A stretch of DNA of 64,000 nucleotides, taken from Streptomyces sp. AA1529. Lineage in GTDB: Bacteria; Actinomycetota; Actinomycetes; Streptomycetales; Streptomycetaceae. The DNA is taken from NCBI RefSeq assembly GCF_000280905.1, contig NZ_ALAP01000037.1, forward strand, positions 78,237 to 142,236. The letters run 5' to 3'. The translations under genes were made by a program, and so were the position numbers. Below, piece by piece: positions 28,205 to 38,280 of the stretch (position 1 is its first letter; each line of letters opens with the position of its first letter). The notes under the pieces were generated by a model that ran no database searches, was not told where the DNA came from, and saw nothing but the letters and a program-made list of their open reading frames with translations.

Positions 28205-28346
28205 CGCTCACTCCTGACCGGACCGGTGGGCCCGTCGGGGTCGGTGGTAGCTGTCGGTGGTAGCCGCGGAGGTACGGCCGGAGCGGGCCGGAGGCGCTCG
28301 CTTCCGTCCATCGCCGTCCGGGCGGGAGCAGGACCGGGCTCCGGCG

Positions 28347-30023
28347 TCAGCGTCGGGGCGCGGGGGCGCCGGGAGACTCCTCCCGCAGCCGGTAGTGGTA
28401 GCTGTAGGCGTAGCGGAAGCCCAGGCCGGTGTAGAGGGCCTGAGCGGGCGTGTTGGCGCGGCCCACCTGGAGATAGAGGCCGCGCACGCCCTCGGAGGCG
28501 GCCCACGCGGCCCCCGCGCGCAGGACCGTCGCGGCGACCTTGCGCCGACGGTGTGCCGGGTGGGTGATCACACAGTAGACGCCGGCCCAGTCGTCGTCAC
28601 CGCCGACGAACAGTCCGATGCCCGCCGGGGTTCCGGTATCGCTCCCGGCGTCGTCCGGGAAGACCGCGACGCAGGCCAGCGGGGCGGCGATACCGGCGAT
28701 GACCTGGTCGGCGACCTGTCGGCTGTCCTGCTGCGCGTCCAGCTCGACGAAGGCCCGCAGCCACTCCGCGGTGGGCGCGGAGCTCAACCGGGTCCGTCGG
28801 CCCGCGAGGGGGGCCGGGCCGTCGGCGACCGTCCGGACGGAGGCGGTCAGTACGTGCACCCGGCTGCGGAGTCGGTAGCCGCGGGCGGCCAGGGACGCGT
28901 CCAGAGCCAGGTGTTCGGCCCCCGGTCCGATCTGGACAGCGGCGGGCAGGCCGCGTCCGGCGTAGAAGTCCTCGACCGTGGACAGGGCCGCCGCCGGATC
29001 ACCGGCCGGTTCCGTCGCCGGTGGCGACAGCGGCAGGGCGGTGTTGTCAGAACGCAGCCGCCGCACGCCCGGGGTGTGGCGCAGCAGCCAGCCGTCGGCG
29101 GTCCGGGTGACGGGGGCGGGCCAGGCCGCCAGCGCGTGCCGCTCGATACGCCGTACCTCCTCGGGAGGGCTTCCGGCGAACGTGTCGGTCAGGGTGCGGG
29201 CGAGCTGGTCGAGGACCGAGGCGTCGGCCGTACGGCCCTCGTCGGGCGGCTGGTGTTCGGTGACGCCGAGACCGGCGAGGGTGAAGTTCCGGGCCAGGGC
29301 CCGTATCGCGGAAGCGAGTCGGTAGGCGGAGAGGCCGTCCGGCTCGGGTACCCCCACGGAGGAGAACTGGCCCGGATCGAGCACATCGAGATCGAGGTGG
29401 ACATACACCGCTTCCGCACCCGTCTGCGCGACTGCCCCGACCAGAGCGGACGGGTCGGCCAACTCGGCCGGGGGGAGGTGGCGGACCGCGTGCCGGTCGA
29501 CGTACCGGCGCTCGGCGGGGTCGAGGGAGCGCACCCCGGCCAGTACGACCTGCCCGGGCGCGAGCGGCACGCCGGTGCTCAGTTCGGCGGGGCCGTCACC
29601 GAGCAGCGTGCGCAGCACCATGCCGTGGAACGCGCCGGAGGGCGAGGTGTCAGGAGTGTTGAGGTCGCCGTGTGCGTCGAACCATACGAGCGCCAGTCTG
29701 TCGCCGTACCGGCGGTGCGCGCGTTCGACGGGTGCGAGTTCCACCCCGCAGTCGCCGCCGGTCGTCACGACGGTCCGGTCGGGCAGTCGGTCCAGCGCGA
29801 AACGCACGGCGCTCAAGTTCGCGGCCAGCACGTCGAGCGCACGGACTCCGTCCACCGGGCCCGTCGCCGCGGCCCGGACGTCCACTGGCACACGCGTCCG
29901 TGGCGCGGCGGGGAACAGGTCCGCCGTCGCGCGCGCCCCCTGCACCAGGCGGGGTGCCGAGACCGACCCCGATCCCTGCCACTGCGGAACCTCCAGCACG
30001 GCCCAATCCGCACGCGCGGTCAC
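28347..30023 (-). CDS. Ureohydrolase (arginase/agmatinase-type)-GNAT fusion
   Basis: 558 residues with two domains. Residues 1-310 are a ureohydrolase: VVTTGGDCGVELAP (near residue 88), LVWFDAHGDLNTP (Asp116, His118, Asp120) and VYVHLDLDVLDP (Asp211, Asp213) supply the dimanganese ligands. The usual GGDHS is GGDCG here, as in some formiminoglutamase/arginase-like members. Residues about 390-558 are a GNAT domain: GVYCVITHPAHRRRKVAATVL and GLYLQVGRANTPAQALYTGLG. The GTG at 30023 with AGGAGAGG upstream is chosen over a start at 30161, which has no support. The fusion suggests linked guanidino-compound hydrolysis and N-acetylation, an inference. Confidence 0.85.
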   Translation of the reverse strand: MTARADWAVLEVPQWQGSGSVSAPRLVQGARATADLFPAAPRTRVPVDVRAAATGPVDGVRALDVLAANLSAVRFALDRLPDRTVVTTGGDCGVELAPVERAHRRYGDRLALVWFDAHGDLNTPDTSPSGAFHGMVLRTLLGDGPAELSTGVPLAPGQVVLAGVRSLDPAERRYVDRHAVRHLPPAELADPSALVGAVAQTGAEAVYVHLDLDVLDPGQFSSVGVPEPDGLSAYRLASAIRALARNFTLAGLGVTEHQPPDEGRTADASVLDQLARTLTDTFAGSPPEEVRRIERHALAAWPAPVTRTADGWLLRHTPGVRRLRSDNTALPLSPPATEPAGDPAAALSTVEDFYAGRGLPAAVQIGPGAEHLALDASLAARGYRLRSRVHVLTASVRTVADGPAPLAGRRTRLSSAPTAEWLRAFVELDAQQDSRQVADQVIAGIAAPLACVAVFPDDAGSDTGTPAGIGLFVGGDDDWAGVYCVITHPAHRRRKVAATVLRAGAAWAASEGVRGLYLQVGRANTPAQALYTGLGFRYAYSYHYRLREESPGAPAPRR

Positions 30024-30165
30024 CCGGCCACCTCTCCTCCACAGGTACGGCACCGCAGCGTGCGCGGTGCGGTCCTGTGATATCCGGCGGACCGGCTCCG
30101 CGTCGACCGAATAGAACCGGGCCGCGGGCGCGCGCCCGGGCGGCTCGAAGCCGAACCGCACGACT

Positions 30166-30197
30166 CGGCCCGGGCCCGACTGCCCGGGCCCGGGCCG
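30166..30197 (-). terminator. Probable terminator of the old-yellow-enzyme gene
   Basis: A 10-bp stem CGGCCCGGGC / GCCCGGGCCG with a 12-nt loop lies 46 nt beyond the stop. The whole 30165-30240 stretch is G+C only or nearly so, with overlapping direct repeats of CCCGGGCC. Confidence 0.5.
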
Positions 30198-30242
30198 ACT
30201 GCGCGCGGGCGCGGACCCGCCCGGTTGACCTGACCGGCCCGG

Positions 30243-31343
30243 CTACGCCCGGTGGTACTGGACCGGGCGGCGCGGCTCGGCGTCCAGTTCCACCGCGGCC
30301 TCGTTCGCCCAGTACGGGCGGCGCAGCAACTCGCGGCCGAGGAGGACCGCGTCGGCCTGGCCCGAGGCGACGATCTGCTCCGCCTGCCGGGGTTCGGTGA
30401 TCAGGCCGACGGCGGCGACGGGCAGGTCGGTCTCCTTGCGGACCCGCTCGGCGAACGGCACCTGGAAGCCGGGGAGGGCCTGGATGCGGGCGTCGGGCGC
30501 GTTGCCGCCGGTCGAGGTGTCGAGCAGGTCGACGCCGCGGGCGTGCAGTTCCTTCGCGAGGCGGACCGTGTCGTCGCCGGTCCAGCCCTCGCGGTCGTCC
30601 TCGGTGTTCTCGCTCAGCCAGTCGGTCGCGGAGGTCCGGAAGAACAGCGGCAGTTCCTCGGGCCACACCGCGCGGACGGCCTCGACGACCTCCAGTGCGA
30701 ACCGGGTCCGGCCCTCGAAGGAGCCGCCGTACTCGTCGGTGCGGTGGTTGGTGTAGGGCGACAGGAACTCGTTGATCAGGTAACCGTGCGCGCCGTGCAC
30801 CTCCACGACGCGGAATCCGGCCTCGTGGGCGCGGCGGGCGCTGTCCGCGAACTGCCGCACCAGCTCGGCTATCTGCTCCCGGGAGAGTTCGTCGGGGATG
30901 GTGTGCCCGTCCGTGAAGGGCATCGGGCTGGGGCCCAGCGGCTGCCAGCCGTGGTTCACGCCGGGTGCCAGGGGTGCGCCGCGGTCGACCCAGGTGCGCT
31001 CGGTGGACGCCTTGCGGCCCGCGTGTGCGAGCTGGATGCCGGGGACGGTGCCCTGCTCGGAGAGGAACCGGGTGAGGCGGGTGAACGCCTCCTGCTGGCG
31101 GTCGTTCCACAGGCCCAGGTCGTAGGGGCTGATCCGGCCCTCGGGGGTGACGGCCGTGGCCTCGACCAGCGCCAGCCCGACTCCCCCAGCGGCGCGCGCA
31201 CCCAGGTGCGCGAGGTGCCAGTCGGTGGGCGCGCCCTGGTCGGGGCCGTCCGGCGCGGCCGAGTACTGGCACATCGGTGCCATCCAGACGCGGTTGGGCA
31301 CGGTCACCGACCGCAGGTCGAAGGGCTCGAACAGTGCGCTCAC
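30243..31343 (-). CDS. NADH:flavin oxidoreductase (YqjM-type old yellow enzyme)
   Basis: 366-residue FMN ene-reductase. It shows MAPMCQYSAAPDGPDQGAP with the Cys that tunes flavin potential in YqjM-type enzymes, then IQLAHAGRKAS (His/Arg for FMN), VEVHGAHGYLINEFLSPYTN with the catalytic His-x2-H region, RTDEYGGSFEGRTRF, and the C-terminal AVGLITEPRQAEQIV and GRELLRRP. YqjM relatives reduce activated alkenes and electrophilic xenobiotics. The GTG at 31343 with TGGAGAG upstream is the likely start. It is divergent to an ArsR-family regulator, with a clear inverted repeat between. Confidence 0.93.
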   Translation of the reverse strand: MSALFEPFDLRSVTVPNRVWMAPMCQYSAAPDGPDQGAPTDWHLAHLGARAAGGVGLALVEATAVTPEGRISPYDLGLWNDRQQEAFTRLTRFLSEQGTVPGIQLAHAGRKASTERTWVDRGAPLAPGVNHGWQPLGPSPMPFTDGHTIPDELSREQIAELVRQFADSARRAHEAGFRVVEVHGAHGYLINEFLSPYTNHRTDEYGGSFEGRTRFALEVVEAVRAVWPEELPLFFRTSATDWLSENTEDDREGWTGDDTVRLAKELHARGVDLLDTSTGGNAPDARIQALPGFQVPFAERVRKETDLPVAAVGLITEPRQAEQIVASGQADAVLLGRELLRRPYWANEAAVELDAEPRRPVQYHRA

Positions 31344-31388
31344 GGCGCTCTCCAATCGGGGTGGGAGCCGTTGCCGGCACAACGGCCT

Positions 31389-31444
31389 TAGTACGATACC
31401 CGCCGTACTACGAGACCTGTCAAATTTCGATGACTGCCGTACTA
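31389..31444. promoter_or_regulatory. Operator region between the ene-reductase and ArsR genes
   Basis: TAGTACG and CGTACTA form an exact inverted repeat (31389-31395 and 31404-31410, 8-nt spacer). A further copy of the half-site CGTACTA lies at 31438-31444, just before the ArsR start. The pattern suits binding by the adjacent ArsR-type dimer and would block both divergent promoters. Confidence 0.65.
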
Positions 31445-31451
31445 TGGACCT

Positions 31452-31790
31452 GTGCCGACCACGACCGCCGTACGCGAACTCCCGCACCCCGCACCGGAGG
31501 AGATCCGCCTGGAGACGGTGCTGCACGCGCTGTCCGATCCGATCAGGCTGCGCATCGCCACCGCGCTGGGCGCCCATGGCGAAGGCGACGGGGCCGGCGC
31601 CGCCTGCTCCCAGGTCGAGCTGCCGGTCTCCGCCTCGACCGCGACCCACCACTTCCGGGTGCTGCGCGAGGCGGGCGTGATCAAGCAGTGCTACCGCGGC
31701 ACCGCGAAGATCAGCTGCCTGCGCCGCGCCGACCTTGAGGCCCGCTTCCCGGGCCTGCTCGACGCGGTACTGCGCGCGGCAGCGAGCTGA
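31452..31790 (+). CDS. ArsR-family winged-helix regulator
   Basis: 112 residues. The winged helix runs VLHALSDPIRLRIATALGAH, VSASTATHHFRVLREAGVI, KQCYRGTAKISCLRRADLEA. The sequence has no CxC metal site in the recognition helix, so it is of the non-metal type that senses electrophiles or drugs. A Cys in GAACSQVELP and one in IKQCYRG might serve as redox sensors, an inference. The GTG at 31452 lies inside the regulated gap. It is probably repressor of itself and the divergent ene-reductase. Confidence 0.88.
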   Translation: MPTTTAVRELPHPAPEEIRLETVLHALSDPIRLRIATALGAHGEGDGAGAACSQVELPVSASTATHHFRVLREAGVIKQCYRGTAKISCLRRADLEARFPGLLDAVLRAAAS

Positions 31791-31891
31791 AACCCACCCT
31801 TTCGAGGGCCCCGTCGAGGGATCCGCTCACATTGTCGGTCCATCCGGCTACGGTGCGTGGCAACTGGCTCACAGCACCTGGAGAGCGCATC

Positions 31892-32533
31892 ATGACGGAG
31901 ACGCTGGAACGACCGACCGCCAGGACGACACCCATGACGCCCATAGAGACCCCCGAGGGACCACCGCGCTACCAGGCGCTGTTCCGGACACTCTTGACCA
32001 TGGAGGTGCCCGAGGGATACCGGGCGGAGATCATCGGGGGAAACATCGTCATGTCGCCGTGGTCGAAGGGGTACTACCTCGACGTGATGGACGCACTCGT
32101 CGAGCAGCTCATGCCGAGGCTGCCGGAGGGGCAGCGCGTCTCCTACGCCCCATTCCTCTTCGCCCTGTCGGGGCAGGAGCGGGCCTACGGACCGGACATC
32201 TACGTGGCGGCACGCGACGCGTTCCGGACGCATGATCGGTACATCGACGGTGAAGCGCTCACGCTCGTCGCCGAGTTGACCTCGGATTCGACACGCACCG
32301 TGGACTGGACCGACAAGCTACCGGCCTACGCCAAGGCAAGTGTCCCGGTGTATCTGCTCCTCGACATGCAGGAGTTGACCCTCTCCGTTTTCGCCTCCCC
32401 GACGCCCCTGGGATACGCAGAACGCCGCACCTACGAGTTCGGCGACATCGTGCACCTGCCTTCACCGTTCGATTGCGACATCGACACTGCGGGCTTCGGC
32501 GCCATGCCGGGCAAGGAGGCGGAAGGAGAATAA
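31892..32533 (+). CDS. Uma2-family (DUF820) restriction-endonuclease-like protein
   Basis: 213 residues with the PD-(D/E)xK fold typical of Uma2: YRAEIIGGNIVMSPWSKGYY at the N-terminus, YGPDIYVA with the conserved PD, LVAELTSDSTRTVDW (E) and KLPAYAKASVPVYLLLD (K). Uma2 genes are abundant in Streptomyces and cyanobacteria, and no cellular role has been proven. The ATG at 31892 follows CTGGAGAG. Confidence 0.9.
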   Translation: MTETLERPTARTTPMTPIETPEGPPRYQALFRTLLTMEVPEGYRAEIIGGNIVMSPWSKGYYLDVMDALVEQLMPRLPEGQRVSYAPFLFALSGQERAYGPDIYVAARDAFRTHDRYIDGEALTLVAELTSDSTRTVDWTDKLPAYAKASVPVYLLLDMQELTLSVFASPTPLGYAERRTYEFGDIVHLPSPFDCDIDTAGFGAMPGKEAEGE

Positions 32534-32574
32534 ACCAGGGGCGCGGCGCAAGTCGGACCTGCCAGAGTTCCGGC

Positions 32575-33312
32575 ATGGACCGACAGACACGCTCCCTGCT
32601 CGCGCACGCCGACCACCCCGTCGCGGCGCCGCTCGACGACTTCTCGGTGGACCGACTGCTCTCCCGGGCGATTCTCCGCGGCGACGAACACGTGATCGAC
32701 CTCGGCTGCGGCGAAGGTGCGTGGCTGCTGCGTGTCCTGCGAGCGTATCCGGAGGTCACCGGGGAGGGGGTCGACCTCTCCGCGGAGGCGCTGCAGCGGG
32801 CCCGGCGCGGCGCGGAGGAGGCGGGGGTCGCGGGGCGGCTGGCACTGCGCCAGGAGGAGGCCGCGGCGTTCTCCGCCGAGCGGCCCGGCGACGTGGTGCT
32901 GAGCGTGGGCGCCGCGCACGCGTTCGGCGGGCTGCTGCCCACGCTGGAGGGCGCGCGGCGGCTGCTGGCGCCCGGCGGCGCGGTGCTGGTCGGGGACGCG
33001 TACTGGGAGCGCGAGCCGAGCGCGCGGGCGCGGGAGATCCTGGGCGCGTACGAGGACCTGGCGGGAACGGTCGGGAAGGTCACCGCGGAGGGCTGGACCC
33101 CGGTGTACGCACACGTCTCGACCCGGCACGAGCTGGACGACTACGAGTGGAACTGGACCGGTTCCCTCGCCCGCTGGGCACTGGACCACCCCGGCCATCC
33201 GGACAGCGGGGAAGCCCTGCGCGCGGCGGCCGAACACCGGGAGGAGTGGCTGCGCGGATATCGGGAGAGCTTCGGCTTCGTGTGCCTGCTGCTGCGCCGC
33301 ACACCCGGGTGA
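32575..33312 (+). CDS. SAM-dependent methyltransferase
   Basis: 245-residue class I methyltransferase. Motif I is HVIDLGCGEGAWLLRVL (near residue 40), followed by TGEGVDLSAEALQRARRG, GDVVLSVGAAHAFG (motif II/IV) and GARRLLAPGGAVLVGDAYWE. The C-terminal part, YEWNWTGSLARWALD and WLRGYRESFGFVCLLLRR, resembles small-molecule N/O-methyltransferases. The substrate is not known. It converges on glyS across a shared palindromic terminator. Confidence 0.87.
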   Translation: MDRQTRSLLAHADHPVAAPLDDFSVDRLLSRAILRGDEHVIDLGCGEGAWLLRVLRAYPEVTGEGVDLSAEALQRARRGAEEAGVAGRLALRQEEAAAFSAERPGDVVLSVGAAHAFGGLLPTLEGARRLLAPGGAVLVGDAYWEREPSARAREILGAYEDLAGTVGKVTAEGWTPVYAHVSTRHELDDYEWNWTGSLARWALDHPGHPDSGEALRAAAEHREEWLRGYRESFGFVCLLLRRTPG

Positions 33313-33330
33313 GACCCGGCCGGCGGCAGC

Positions 33331-33370
33331 GTCGTGGCCCGGCACCCCGCGCGGGGTGCCGGGCCACGAC
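33331..33370. terminator. Perfect 40-nt palindrome, bidirectional terminator
   Basis: A 20-base arm starting GTCGTGGCCCGGCAC is followed by its exact complement. It sits between the convergent methyltransferase and glyS genes, 18 nt from each stop. Confidence 0.88.
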
Positions 33371-33388
33371 GGACAGGGAGTGCGGCGG

Positions 33389-34771
<1,383 letters not shown>

Positions 34772-34942
34772 GGTGCTCTCTTCATTGACGGCGAGACGGA
34801 ATACCTCAGATTACTGGGGGCCGTAGGGGGCGCGGCAAATCGGTTCCGGCTCGCATCGGGACCTCTTGTCCGGAGTCATCGGGACCGCCCCGGAAGATCC
34901 CTTCCGGCAGCGCACCGTGATCACGGAGCGCGAAGCTTTAGT

Positions 34943-34979
34943 TGACAATCGTTTCCAGTTGCGATGAAAATGAGTGTCA
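34943..34979 (+). promoter_or_regulatory. Tandem candidate Zur boxes at the znuA start
   Basis: TGACAATCGTTTCCA (34943-34957) and TGAAAATGAGTGTCA (34965-34979) both fit the 7-1-7 A/T-flanked pattern of actinobacterial Zur sites. They are spaced 22 bp apart, two helical turns, right over the znuA start, so zinc repression is likely. Confidence 0.7.
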
Positions 34980-35974
34980 TGAACATCGGCCACCGCCCCC
35001 GTCGGCTCATACGTACCAGCGCAGCCCTGAGCGTCCTCGGGCTCACCTCCCTCACCCTCGCCGCCTGCGGCAGCGACAGCGGCGACAGCGGGAAGGTACA
35101 GGTGGCCGCGTCCTTCTACCCCATGGCGTACCTCGCCCAGCAGATCGGCGGCGACCACGTCGAGGTCAGCAACCTGACCAAGCCCGGCACCGAGCCGCAC
35201 GACCTGGAGCTGAGCCCCAAGCAGACCGGGCAGCTCAGCGAGATGGACCTGATCGTCTACCTCAAGGGGCTCCAGCCCGCGGTCGACGAGGCCGTCGAGC
35301 AGTCGGGCGTCGAGAATCTGGCCGAGGCCTCCTCCTTCACCACCCTGGAGGACCACGGCACCGATGTGCACGGCGAGGAGGGCCACGGCGGGCACGGCGA
35401 CCACGAGCACGGCGAGGAGGGCCACGACGAGCACGAGGGACACGACCACGACACGGCGGGCGACCCGCACATCTGGCTCGACCCCGTGCGCTACGCCGAG
35501 GTGGCCGAGGGGGTCGGCAAGCAGCTCCAGAAGGCGGACCCCGACCACGAGGACGACTACCGGAAGAACACCGAGGACCTCGTCTCCCGCCTCAAGACCC
35601 TCGACGGGGACTTCGAGGACGGTCTCCGGGACCGGAAGTCCGACACCTTCATCACCACGCACGCCGCCTTCGGCTACCTCGCCGAGCGGTACGGGCTGCG
35701 CCAGGCGGCGGTCGCCGGCATCAACCCGGAGTCCGAGCCCAGCGGGGCCCGGATGAAGGAGCTGCACAAGATCGCGAAGAAGGAGGACGTGGACACCGTC
35801 TTCTTCGAGAACAACGCCAGCGACAAGACCGCCAGGACGCTGGCGGACGACCTCCGGCTGAAGACCTCGGTGCTCAGCCCGCTGGAGAGCCTCAAGGACC
35901 CGAAGAAGCAGGACTACTTCTCGGTGATGCACCAGAACCTGACCGCACTCGAGACCGCGCTCGGCGCGCAGTGA
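34979..35974 (+). CDS. znuA: Zinc ABC transporter substrate-binding lipoprotein
   Basis: 331 residues from ATG 34979; ATGs at 34964 and 34970 are also in frame, but both lie in the Zur-box region. A signal peptide with lipobox LTLAAC ends near residue 30. The cluster A-I binding protein then shows VQVAASFYPMAYLAQQIGGD, TKPGTEPHDLELSPKQ (first metal His), a histidine/acid-rich loop of about 25 residues (HGEEGHGGHGDHEHGEEG), DPHIWLDPVRYAEVA (second His), FITTHAAFGYLAERYG (third His) and VDTVFFENNAS. It captures zinc outside the membrane. First gene of znuA-znuC-znuB. Confidence 0.95.
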   Translation: MNIGHRPRRLIRTSAALSVLGLTSLTLAACGSDSGDSGKVQVAASFYPMAYLAQQIGGDHVEVSNLTKPGTEPHDLELSPKQTGQLSEMDLIVYLKGLQPAVDEAVEQSGVENLAEASSFTTLEDHGTDVHGEEGHGGHGDHEHGEEGHDEHEGHDHDTAGDPHIWLDPVRYAEVAEGVGKQLQKADPDHEDDYRKNTEDLVSRLKTLDGDFEDGLRDRKSDTFITTHAAFGYLAERYGLRQAAVAGINPESEPSGARMKELHKIAKKEDVDTVFFENNASDKTARTLADDLRLKTSVLSPLESLKDPKKQDYFSVMHQNLTALETALGAQ

Positions 35975-35985
35975 GGGCGTGAGGC

Positions 35986-36786
35986 ATGACGAGGACGACC
36001 GCGGCCCGGGACGGCGCCGCCACAGCCGACGGAGCACCCGCTGTGGCGCTGCGCGAAGCCACCGCCTCGCTGGGCGGGCGGCCCGTGCTGCGCGGCGTGG
36101 GGCTGACCGTGGAGCGCGGCGAGACCGTGGCACTCCTGGGAGCCAACGGCTCGGGCAAGTCCACCACCATCCGCGCCGTGCTGGGGCAGGTACCGCTCAC
36201 CGGGGGTGAACTGGAACTGTTCGGCACCCCGGCGGCCCGGTTCCGGGACTGGCGGCGGCTGGGCTATGTGCCGCAGCGCTCCACGGCGGCGGCCGGGGTG
36301 CCGGCCACCGTGCGGGAGGTCGTCTCGGCCGGGCGGCTGGCCCGGCGGCGCTTCCGCCCGCTGGGCCGCGAGGACAAGGCCGCGGTGCGGCACGCCCTCG
36401 AACTCGTCGGGATGGCGGACCGGATGCGCGACCCGGTCGACGCGCTCTCCGGAGGCCAGCACCAGCGGGTGCTGATCGCGCGGGCGCTGGCCGCCGAACC
36501 CGAACTGCTGATCATGGACGAGCCGCTGGCCGGGGTGGATGTCAGCAGCCAGGACGTGCTGGCCGAGACCCTGCGCCGGCAGGTGGAGCAGGGCGCCTCC
36601 GTACTGCTCGTGCTGCACGAACTCGGCCCGCTCGCCCCGCTGATCGACCGTGCGGTGGTCCTGCGGGACGGCGTGGTCGAGCGGGTGGCGGACCCTGCCA
36701 CGCTGCACGACCCGGCCTGCCATCCGCACGACTCCGCGTCCGCCGCCGAGCCGGCGTCCAAGATCGGAACGGGATTTCTCTCATGA
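35986..36786 (+). CDS. znuC: Zinc ABC transporter ATPase
   Basis: 266 residues. Walker A GANGSGKST in VALLGANGSGKSTTIRAVLG, Q-loop LGYVPQRS, signature DALSGGQHQRVLIARALA, Walker B LLIMDEPLAGVD, and the H-loop in LLVLHELGP. The last 30 residues include HDPACHPHDSASAAE, a small His-rich tail. It follows znuA by 11 nt and its stop overlaps znuB (ATGA), so the three are translationally coupled. Confidence 0.95.
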   Translation: MTRTTAARDGAATADGAPAVALREATASLGGRPVLRGVGLTVERGETVALLGANGSGKSTTIRAVLGQVPLTGGELELFGTPAARFRDWRRLGYVPQRSTAAAGVPATVREVVSAGRLARRRFRPLGREDKAAVRHALELVGMADRMRDPVDALSGGQHQRVLIARALAAEPELLIMDEPLAGVDVSSQDVLAETLRRQVEQGASVLLVLHELGPLAPLIDRAVVLRDGVVERVADPATLHDPACHPHDSASAAEPASKIGTGFLS

Positions 36787-37712
36787 TCGAGATGCTGGAC
36801 TTCGCGTTCATGCAGCGCGCGCTGCTGGCCGCGCTGCTGGTCGGCATCGCGGCACCCGCCGTGGGGATCTACCTCGTCCAGCGCCGCCAGGCGATCATGG
36901 GCGACGGGATCGGCCATGTCGCGCTCACCGGCGTCGCGCTCGGCTTCCTGCTGAGCACCAATCCGGTGTGGATGGCGGTGCTGGTCGCCTCGCTCGGCGC
37001 GATCTCCATGGAGCTGATCCGCTGGTACGGCAAGGCGCGGGGCGACGTCGCGCTGGCGATGCTGTTCTACGGCGGCATGGCGGGCGGCGTCATGATCATC
37101 AACTTGTCGCCGAACGGCTCCAACGCGAACCTCACCACCTACCTCTTCGGCTCCATCACCACCGTCTCCGCCGAGGACCTGGTCGCCATCGTGGGGCTGT
37201 CCGCCTTCGTGCTGCTCGTCTCCCTCGGACTGCGGCGGCAGCTGTTCGCCGTCTGCCAGGACGAGGAGTTCGCGCGGGTGACCGGGCTGCCGGTGCGGCT
37301 GCTGAACCTGCTGCTGGCCGTGACGGCCGCAGTCACCGTCACGGTGGCGATGCGGGTGGTCGGACTGCTCCTGGTCAGCGCGCTGATGGTGATCCCGGTC
37401 GCCGCAGCCCAGCAGGCCACCCGCGGCTTCGCCGCCACGCTGGGGCTGGCCGTGGGCTTCGGTGTCGCCGTCACCCTGTCCGGCACGGTGACCTCCTACT
37501 TCGCCGACGTACCGCCCGGGGCGAGCATCGTCGTGCTGGCGATCCTGCTCTTCGGGATCGTCACCGCGCTGGCCGCTCCCCTGGCGCGGCGCAGATTCCG
37601 CAGCGGGGGCGGGGCTGTCGCCGGAGGGCAGGAAGAGGGCACTCTGGTAGCGGACGGGAGCGCGCAGGCGGACGGCGGCACCGGGCCGGTGGATCACCCG
37701 CGCAGGGTGTAA
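36783..37712 (+). CDS. znuB: Zinc ABC transporter permease
   Basis: 309 residues, about eight transmembrane helices from FMQRALLAALLVGIAAPAVGIY onward. Family motifs are IMGDGIGHVALTGVALGF near residue 40 and MRVVGLLLVSALMVIPVAAAQ near residue 190. The C-terminal tail is hydrophilic. It overlaps znuC by four bases. Zinc is the supported substrate because zur follows and Zur boxes precede the operon. Confidence 0.95.
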   Translation: MIEMLDFAFMQRALLAALLVGIAAPAVGIYLVQRRQAIMGDGIGHVALTGVALGFLLSTNPVWMAVLVASLGAISMELIRWYGKARGDVALAMLFYGGMAGGVMIINLSPNGSNANLTTYLFGSITTVSAEDLVAIVGLSAFVLLVSLGLRRQLFAVCQDEEFARVTGLPVRLLNLLLAVTAAVTVTVAMRVVGLLLVSALMVIPVAAAQQATRGFAATLGLAVGFGVAVTLSGTVTSYFADVPPGASIVVLAILLFGIVTALAAPLARRRFRSGGGAVAGGQEEGTLVADGSAQADGGTGPVDHPRRV

Positions 37713-37820
37713 TACCCGCCCACCGGGGGCGCCTGGCACAATGGGGGGCCGCGAACGCCGCGCCGACCCGGAGCCGCCCCGGCGCCTCCCCGGAGCCGAC
37801 GAACGTTAAGGAGCCAGAGC

Positions 37821-38234
37821 GTGACCACCGCAGGTCCCCCCGTACGCGGCCGGTCGACCCGGCAGCGCGCCGCCGTGTCGGCGGCACTCGCCGAGGTCGA
37901 GGAATTCCGCAGCGCGCAGGAACTGCACGACATGCTCAAGCACCGCGGCGACTCGGTGGGGCTCACCACGGTCTACCGCACCCTCCAGTCCCTCGCCGAC
38001 GCCGGTGAGGTGGACGTGCTGCGCACGGACGACGGTGAGGCCGTCTACCGGCGCTGCCACAGCGACGACCACCACCATCATCTGGTCTGCCGCGCCTGCG
38101 GCAAGGCCGTGGAGGTCGAGGGCCCGGTGGTGGAGAAGTGGGCGGCCGCCGTCGCGGCCGAGCACGGCTTCGTGAACGTGGGGCACACGGTGGAGATCTT
38201 CGGCACCTGCGGGGACTGCGCGGCCGCGGGGTAG
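37821..38234 (+). CDS. zur: Zinc uptake regulator, Fur family
   Basis: 137 residues. The winged helix is RSAQELHDMLKHRG to VGLTTVYRTLQSLADAGEV. The metal sites follow: RCHSDDHHHHLVCRACGKAV (regulatory and first Cys pair) and GTCGDCAAAG (second Cys pair, structural zinc). Four consecutive His after SDD are typical of Zur. The GTG at 37821 has AAGGAG 7 nt upstream. It is separated from znuB by 108 nt but is likely part of the same zinc response. Confidence 0.95.
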   Translation: MTTAGPPVRGRSTRQRAAVSAALAEVEEFRSAQELHDMLKHRGDSVGLTTVYRTLQSLADAGEVDVLRTDDGEAVYRRCHSDDHHHHLVCRACGKAVEVEGPVVEKWAAAVAAEHGFVNVGHTVEIFGTCGDCAAAG

Positions 38235-38248
38235 CCCGCGGGCCCGGC

Positions 38249-38280
38249 GCGGCGGCGGTGCCGCGGACGCCCGCCGCCGC
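38249..38280. terminator. Terminator between zur and the convergent TetR gene
   Basis: A 10-bp stem GCGGCGGCGG / CCGCCGCCGC with a 12-nt loop sits 15 nt past the zur stop. Confidence 0.55.

Noticed and set aside
34890..34907. CCGGAAG-N4-CTTCCGG hairpin between glyS and znuA as a riboswitch or T-box
   Set aside because: It is only a 7-bp stem, and no T-box specifier or antiterminator sequence was visible; left unannotated.
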